A stretch of DNA of 64,000 bases from NCBI RefSeq assembly GCF_026151205.1, contig NC_087075.1, positions 6,466,858 through 6,530,857 on the forward strand. Direction: 5' to 3'. The notes under the pieces are model-generated. The model was not told the DNA's origin. It worked only from the letters and a program-made list of their open reading frames with translations, and made no database searches. Position 1 is the stretch's first letter; every line of letters begins with the position of its first letter. The translations under genes and the position numbers were made by a program. Shown piece by piece: positions 58,293 to 64,000 of the stretch. Source of the DNA: Bolinopsis microptera. Taxonomy: Eukaryota > Ctenophora > Tentaculata > Lobata > Bolinopsidae.

Positions 58293-58473
58293 AGTGAGTG
58301 TTGGCGCGCCCAGTGAAGAGTGAGTGTTGGCGCGCCCAGGGAAGAGTGAGTGTTGGCGCGCCCAGTGAAGAGTGAGTGTTGGCGCGCCCAGTGAAGAGTG
58401 AGTGTTGGCGTGCTCAGTGAAGAGTGAGTGTTGGCGTGCTCAGTGAAGAGTGAGTGTTGGCGTGCTCAGTGAA
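58293..58473. repeat. 26-bp minisatellite with GGCGCGCC
   Basis: Seven tandem copies of gagtgagtgttggcgcgccc followed by agtgaa. Four carry a GGCGCGCC palindrome; the last three have changed to ggcgtgctc, a CpG-to-TpG-type change. Confidence 0.9.
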
Positions 58474-59334
58474 GGCGTGGAAGATAAAATAGATATCGGA
58501 TCTATGTATTCTTTCAAAAGACTAGCAGAAGGTGAGAAGGAGCAACCCGGTTTGATTTTTCTGAACTATGCATCTTATACTGGTATAGTATTGTTATCTA
58601 TGTTTACCTATTAGTATTGCAACCTTTTTATCCGTGCTAGTTAATCAGGTTTAGGGTACCGGGCCATACTGTTATAAATATAATGGGCCGTTCCCCTAAT
58701 GCAGGTCTTGTTTACCCATATATATATCCCGGATATACCGTATCCGTGTAGAAAGGTTTTGCTGTATATTAAGACGCAATGTTTAATTTTATGAAGGAGT
58801 ATATTAAGACGCAATGAAACTACCGGACTACGATGTATGGGGACTTGCCACCCCATGGCAACATTAAAATATGTCGACTCTGTTACATCGTTTCCTGTTA
58901 ATATAAATCTGGTCGATATACATTGTTGTAAATTATATTGTTATATATTATTCTATTTGTTTTCCAAGTTAATATAAAACTCCGTTACAAATTGAGCTGG
59001 GATCTGGGACCTGGCAATACTGCTACTATTTTACTTATATTACCTACTTATCCGAATGTTTATCAGAATAGCTACAGGATAAATTGCAGCTTAGTATTAA
59101 CTTAAACTCGAGGTAACCTGACACAAATCCCAGACGAGATGTGACATTTGGGTGACATTAAGTTGTGCTCTGAAAACCTCGTGACCTGTCTCGGACAAGA
59201 ATTCAGCAACTGTTGAAGTTACTTCAAAATTTCCAGTACTGCTTATAATCACTATGTGATTATAAGACACTCGAGGTTGGAAATTTATCTAAAATGGCCC
59301 ACAGTACTTTTGAGTTTAACAACGCTTTGTTTAT

Positions 59335-62300
59335 GGACACGTTCATTGAAGTTTGAGGATATTGGTAAATATTAGTGACCCTACTGAATGGCACGATGAT
59401 GTAAAATGTGTCACACTATGAAACTATATAAACCCTCTAACCCTAAGATAATCGTTTCATCCTCTAGATAAACTTTGTCGCATAACGATATCTTTATCAG
59501 ACGATAAGATATCGCTTAAATGCGGCCGGCAGTGAGTTGTAAACTTTGTCACACTATAAAACCGTGACGGAGTTTATATGGACCCCTTGTTGCCGTGTTT
59601 GACCAAATTTTCGAATTTCCAATTCATAGAATAGCTGTATATGACTATTATCTACATATTTAGCGACTTTTTTCCTTAAATGGTAGCACCATGTAAACTC
59701 CGTCACACATTTAAGACATTTATATGAGGGATGTTTATGACATCCTGACAAGTAATGCCGAATAGTCTAGCATTATTTTGTGAGCTGAATGTGTTTGGAA
59801 TTGTTCACATATTTCATTGTTATCTGGCAAATACAAATACAGAAGGCAGAAATAGGTAAATTTAGTCACATAAATTTGTATGATATCTCAACATGTGTGA
59901 AATTGAGTAAATATTAGTATACCAACTTAAACACCCTATATTACGTACTATGGATCAATTAACAATATTTCAACCATACGCCGGTCATATAAATTATTAT
60001 ATGGCAGTGATATGTTAACATTGGATAAATTTCAACACCTGAACAGGGTAAAAATTTGTAAATTTCGTCACACAAAAAATATTATAACTTTATTTGCTCC
60101 GTGTTGGCAAAATAATTAATTTATCGACATAGTGATGGTGATAAAGTAACATTATATACTAATTGAGGTATGATTCTTCAAAATAGGGGCAAGAAATGTA
60201 AATTTCGTCACATCAGCCATTGCATTATTTAGATAGATTTTCTTTCATATCAACTGCCCTTATTATAGTTGGAATGGATTTATACAGGAAATATAGAAAC
60301 CCATGCCCATTTTTCATTACATTGAAATTATACTGTTGGGGCAGGAAAAGTAAATTTCGTCACATTTCGGTAAATTAGTGATATCAAACTCAGCATTGTT
60401 AAACTTGAGTTCTGATTTGCTGAAAAATAACCTACCAATAATTCCTGGAAGAATATTGCATTCTAATCGGGGTATGGTTCTTCAAAATAGGGTCAAGAAA
60501 TGTAAATTTCGTCACATACGTCATTGTAAAATTTAGATACATTTTCTTTGACATCAACAGTCCTAATTATAGTTTGAAATGATTAATTCAGAGATAAAGG
60601 AAATATAAAAACCCATGCCCATTTTTCATCACATTGAAATTATACTTTTGGGGCAGGATAAGTGAATTTCGTCACATTTCGGTAACTTAGTATAATTAAA
60701 CTCAGAATTGTCAAACTTGAGTTCTGATGATCTGCTGAATAATAACCTACTGATAATTCCTGGGGGAATATTGAATTCTAATCGGGGTATGGTTCTTCAA
60801 AATAGGGTTAAGAAATGTAAATTTTGTCACATACGTCATTGTAAAATTTAGATACACTTTCTTTCACATCAACAGTCCTAATTATAGTTTGAAATGATTA
60901 ATTCAGATATAAGGAAATATAGAAACCCATGCCCATTTATCATCACATTGAAATTATACTGTTGGGGCAGGAAAAGTGAATTTCGTCACATTTCGGTAAC
61001 TTAGTAAAATTAAACTCAGAATTGTTAAACTTGAGTTCTGATTTGCTGAATAATAACCTACTAATAATTCCTGGAAGAATATTGAATTCTAATCGAGGCA
61101 TGTTTCTTCAAAATAGGGTCAAGAAATGTAAATTTCGTCACATCAGCCATTGCATTAGTTAGATAGATTTTCTTTCATATCAACTGCCCTTATTATTATT
61201 GTGACAATTTTTACATCAACTGCCCTTAACTTGAATCAGCTCTATCCGTGCATCGTCCTTATATACAGTTTTCCCGCCTTCCAAACCAAAATCAGATATA
61301 AATGATTTCGGCAATTCACCCAAAATTTTAAATTCCATTATAATGTGACAGAATTTACATCATTTCCCAATAAGTGCATGTATTTGCTAACTTTTCAAAA
61401 CAACATATTTTAGGGCTATGATTGGTAGAAGAACCATCAAATAATGAGTTGAAAGGGTTTTGAGAACACCTCACAGTAGAAAAGAGGTATCGTATTCTGA
61501 GTGTGACAAAGTTTACGAAATATTGCCTTAAAACCGTTCGATCCCTGCCCTTTAGCCAAATGTTGTATCATAATTGTTAGAATGACCTAATCTACTGTAT
61601 TTTAAACCAAAAATGCTAATTGGGCAGCTATGGTTAACACAGTCACAAAAATGTGACATTTTTTACATTATAGTGCCTAAAAACAATAAATTGTATTTCT
61701 GAGCCGTGTATATGGAAGTATGGGTCACGTGGCTAATGTCCAGAACTTCTGAACACGCTATTTTTGTTGGTTTACCAATGTCCTTAAACTTCAACATGAA
61801 CGTGTCCATTTACGATTTCGTATCATTTTGTGACGATGTTTACAGCAACTGCCCTATACGTCAATCAACTGTATCCGTGTATCGTCCTCATATAGAGTTT
61901 TCCCGCCTTCCAAACCAAAATCAGATATAAATGATTTCGGAAATTCGCCCAGAATTTCAAATTCCATATAATGTGACAGAATTTACATCATTTCCCAATA
62001 GCCAAGTGCAGTGCATGTATTAGTTAACTTTTCAAAACAACATATTTTAGGGCTATGATTGGCAGAAGAACTATCAAATAATGAGTTGAAAGGGTTTTGA
62101 GGACACCTCACAGTAGAAAAGAGGTCTCATATTCTAAGTGTGACAAAGTTTACGAAATGTTGCCTTAAAGCCGTTCGATCACTGCCCTTTAGGCCTACAT
62201 TGTATCATAATTGTTAGATTGACCTAATCTACTATATTTTAGACCAAAAAATGCTAATTGGGCAGCTATGGTAAACAATGCCACAAAAATGTGACATTTT

Positions 62301-62486
62301 TTACATAATAGTGCCTAAAAGCAATACATTTAATTTTTGAGCAGTGTATATGGGAGTATGGGTCACGTGGCTAATGTTCAGAACTTATGAACACGCTAGA
62401 TTAATATATATTGAAATTAAACTACTATCGTCAAAAACGCTGTTTTAGAAATTTACCAATTTCCTCAAACTTCAATGAACGTGTCC
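59335..62486. mobile_element. 3.15-kb TIR element with phased 15-bp motifs
   Basis: The ends 59335-59370 and 62451-62486 are inverted copies matching at 35 of 36 positions; a third diverged end copy is internal (about 61768-61810). A 15-bp motif near GTAAATTTCGTCACA occurs about twenty times, roughly every 155 bp. It is in forward orientation from 59401 to 61142 and reversed from 61200 to 62304. The left arm consists of tandem units of about 310 bp, the right arm of two units of about 630 bp. No ORF of note. Transposon superfamily unknown. Confidence 0.75.
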
Positions 62487-62768
62487 TTATAAGTTTATAG
62501 AGTTGTAGATACTTGGGTTAGATCTTGAGTTAGGGTCAAGTTAGGGTTTGAGTGGCGGATTAAGGTCCATCCTATTACAAAAGAAAATCGCGATTATTTT
62601 GGCCAAAAATTGCGATACCGCGATTTTTACCGCGATTGATACCGCAAGACATGTAAAATTTTTCGCAAAAAATGGGGAAAATCGCGATTCTGTACATGTC
62701 GCGATTTCCTTTTGTCCCTGATCCTATTTGACAGTTCTGGGAGAGCAAAAGCTGTGAAGGTGCGAGGT

Positions 62769-62825
62769 TGCCTATTAATTGCCTATTAATTGCCTATTAA
62801 TTGCCTATTAATTGCCTACTAATTG
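62769..62825. repeat. 11-bp (ttgcctattaa)n
   Basis: Five tandem copies of ttgcctattaa, the last one changed to ttgcctactaa. Confidence 0.9.
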
Positions 62826-63456
62826 ATGTCTGATGATGATTGATCGAGCGTGAGCTCAGTGAAGTCACACACGCACAAGTCAGTGTTGCAATACCGCAAA
62901 ATAATATCATATGCTGGGACAGGTGCAGTATTTATTATTCCTCTATTGTCTATTTTAGATTTCTCAGAAAATGAATTTCGCGGTATAGTTGATGCATTGG
63001 TAGAAGTTGATGCATTGCGGATCAAAACAGCAATTTAATATATATATTATATATCACCGAACGGGGGTGCATGTTTAGTGTTTATGTGATACGACAATGT
63101 TATAAATATGTGTTATTTGACATTTTTATAACCGAATTTTGTTTGACCAAGCAAAGCAGATATAATGCCGTGATATAAAAGTACAATATAAAATTATGCA
63201 GACCAACTGAAACAGGTCCGTGACCTTAACTTTTTGCGTATTATGATAAACGAGATTATTAACAAAAACAACTATTAAATTTAAATAATTAATGTTATGG
63301 GAAATGTAGTCTTGCTGTATCTTCAACAACAAAAACCATATCTTCATCAGTATTCAGCACTGAAGAGGGTCCAGCGCTGGTAACTGTAATTGCGGTTTTC
63401 TGGTTTAAAAAATACATATATAGATATATCGGTACAAAGCAAACTATGCAATTGTC

Positions 63457-64000
63457 AAACTATAAGTTTCATGTTTGAAAAGCAATCTTCAGTGACATAA
63501 TTAACATAAAAATGGCAAACATAATACAACACAGTGCTCCTTTATCAAATTTTATAATTAACAATTAACAATTACTCAATACTACTAAACCTATATAAAT
63601 ACAAAACCTAATAACTAATAAATACTAACTAAATATGTCTAACTAAGAATTTCCTAGAGTGCCTACATTTAGAAATAATTTCTGATCTTTTATTAATAAT
63701 GCCTGGGGTTTTAAGTATGTATAGTTTCTCGTCTAAGCAGAGGCCACAATGCCCCGCTCCAGCCTTATATTTCTTCGATTTAGTAATAATCTTCCAGTCT
63801 ATGCTATATTCAATCATCTTCTCCTTGAGGTCCCATATCAATTTTGATAACTCGGTACTCAGTCTGTGCTTAGAATTCTTAAAACTTTGTCGATGATTGT
63901 ACCACCGTGTCACGGAGGAGCACTGTGTTGTATTATGTTTGCCATTTTTATGTTAATTATGTCACTGAAGATTGCTTTTCAAACATGAAACTTATAGTTT
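63457..64000. mobile_element. Element with perfect 84-bp inverted repeats, cut by window end
   Basis: 63457-63540 is the exact reverse complement of 63917-64000. The right arm is truncated by the window, so the repeat may be longer. The 376 bp between them hold a minus-strand GIY-YIG endonuclease fragment. Confidence 0.85.
63629..63913 (-). pseudogene. GIY-YIG domain fragment, Penelope-like element
   Basis: A 94-aa open frame. It contains R-W-Y-N-H-R-Q-S-F-K-N and T-E-L-S-K-L-I-W-D-L-K, then I-D-W-K-I...., a Cys-rich C-G-L-C-L-D-E-K, and N-K-R-S-E-I-I-S-K-C-R-H-S-R-K-F-L. This order matches the second half of the GIY-YIG endonuclease domain and C-terminus of Penelope-like retroelements. The catalytic GIY and YIG strands and the reverse transcriptase are missing, replaced on the 5' side by the inverted repeat. 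It is a remnant, probably carried inside a foldback structure. Confidence 0.65.

Overview
This is a stretch of AT-rich invertebrate animal genome. Genes are split into small phased exons with GT-AG introns. The gene families are metazoan: a filamin-type actin-binding domain, a secreted or lysosomal acid lipase and a class A GPCR. The spaces between are packed with RTE-like and other LINEs, a FLYWCH/MULE transposase gene, a Penelope-type fragment, MITEs and many minisatellites. I cannot name the species; a cnidarian or another invertebrate with a similar transposon mix would fit, but that is a weak guess.

Layout. About 1-5.3 kb has no secure gene (one weak esterase-like exon). From 5.3 to 31.5 kb on + runs a 14-exon gene whose phases join without a break: two calponin-homology (CH) domains, a short Glu-rich linker, a giant acidic repeat exon (Val-Glu-x-Glu-Thr/Ala-Pro-Ala units) and a conserved C-terminal exon, 1656 aa in my model. 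In its largest intron (9.7-18.3 kb), on the opposite strand, lies a complete seven-exon acid lipase gene (408 aa). A MULE-like transposon complex has landed at the border of lipase exon 3.

From 31.5 to 38.3 kb is intergenic or intronic sequence with an ORF1-only retroelement flanked by direct repeats. From 38.4 to 46.1 kb the last four exons of the CH gene are duplicated, with a still larger repeat exon (1887 codons). This second module has no CH exons directly upstream. It can be read as a separate gene starting at a small exon with a possible N-myristoylation signal, or as an alternative 3' end of the CH gene, because both readings keep frame.

From 48.4 to 55.2 kb on the minus strand are eight exons covering TM4 to the C-tail of a class A GPCR (TM1-3 not found in the window). 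One of its introns carries an intact LINE of the RTE type in opposite orientation. From 55 to 64 kb I see only mobile DNA: a 5'-truncated LINE, a GGCGCGCC-containing minisatellite, a 3.15-kb terminal-inverted-repeat element built from a 15-bp motif about every 155 bp whose orientation flips once, and a Penelope-like GIY-YIG fragment between perfect 84-bp inverted repeats that run off the window.

The most unusual biology is the CH/acidic-repeat gene with its duplicated 3' module: an actin-binding head that may be spliced to either of two giant, fast-evolving acidic tails sharing a homogenised C-terminus.
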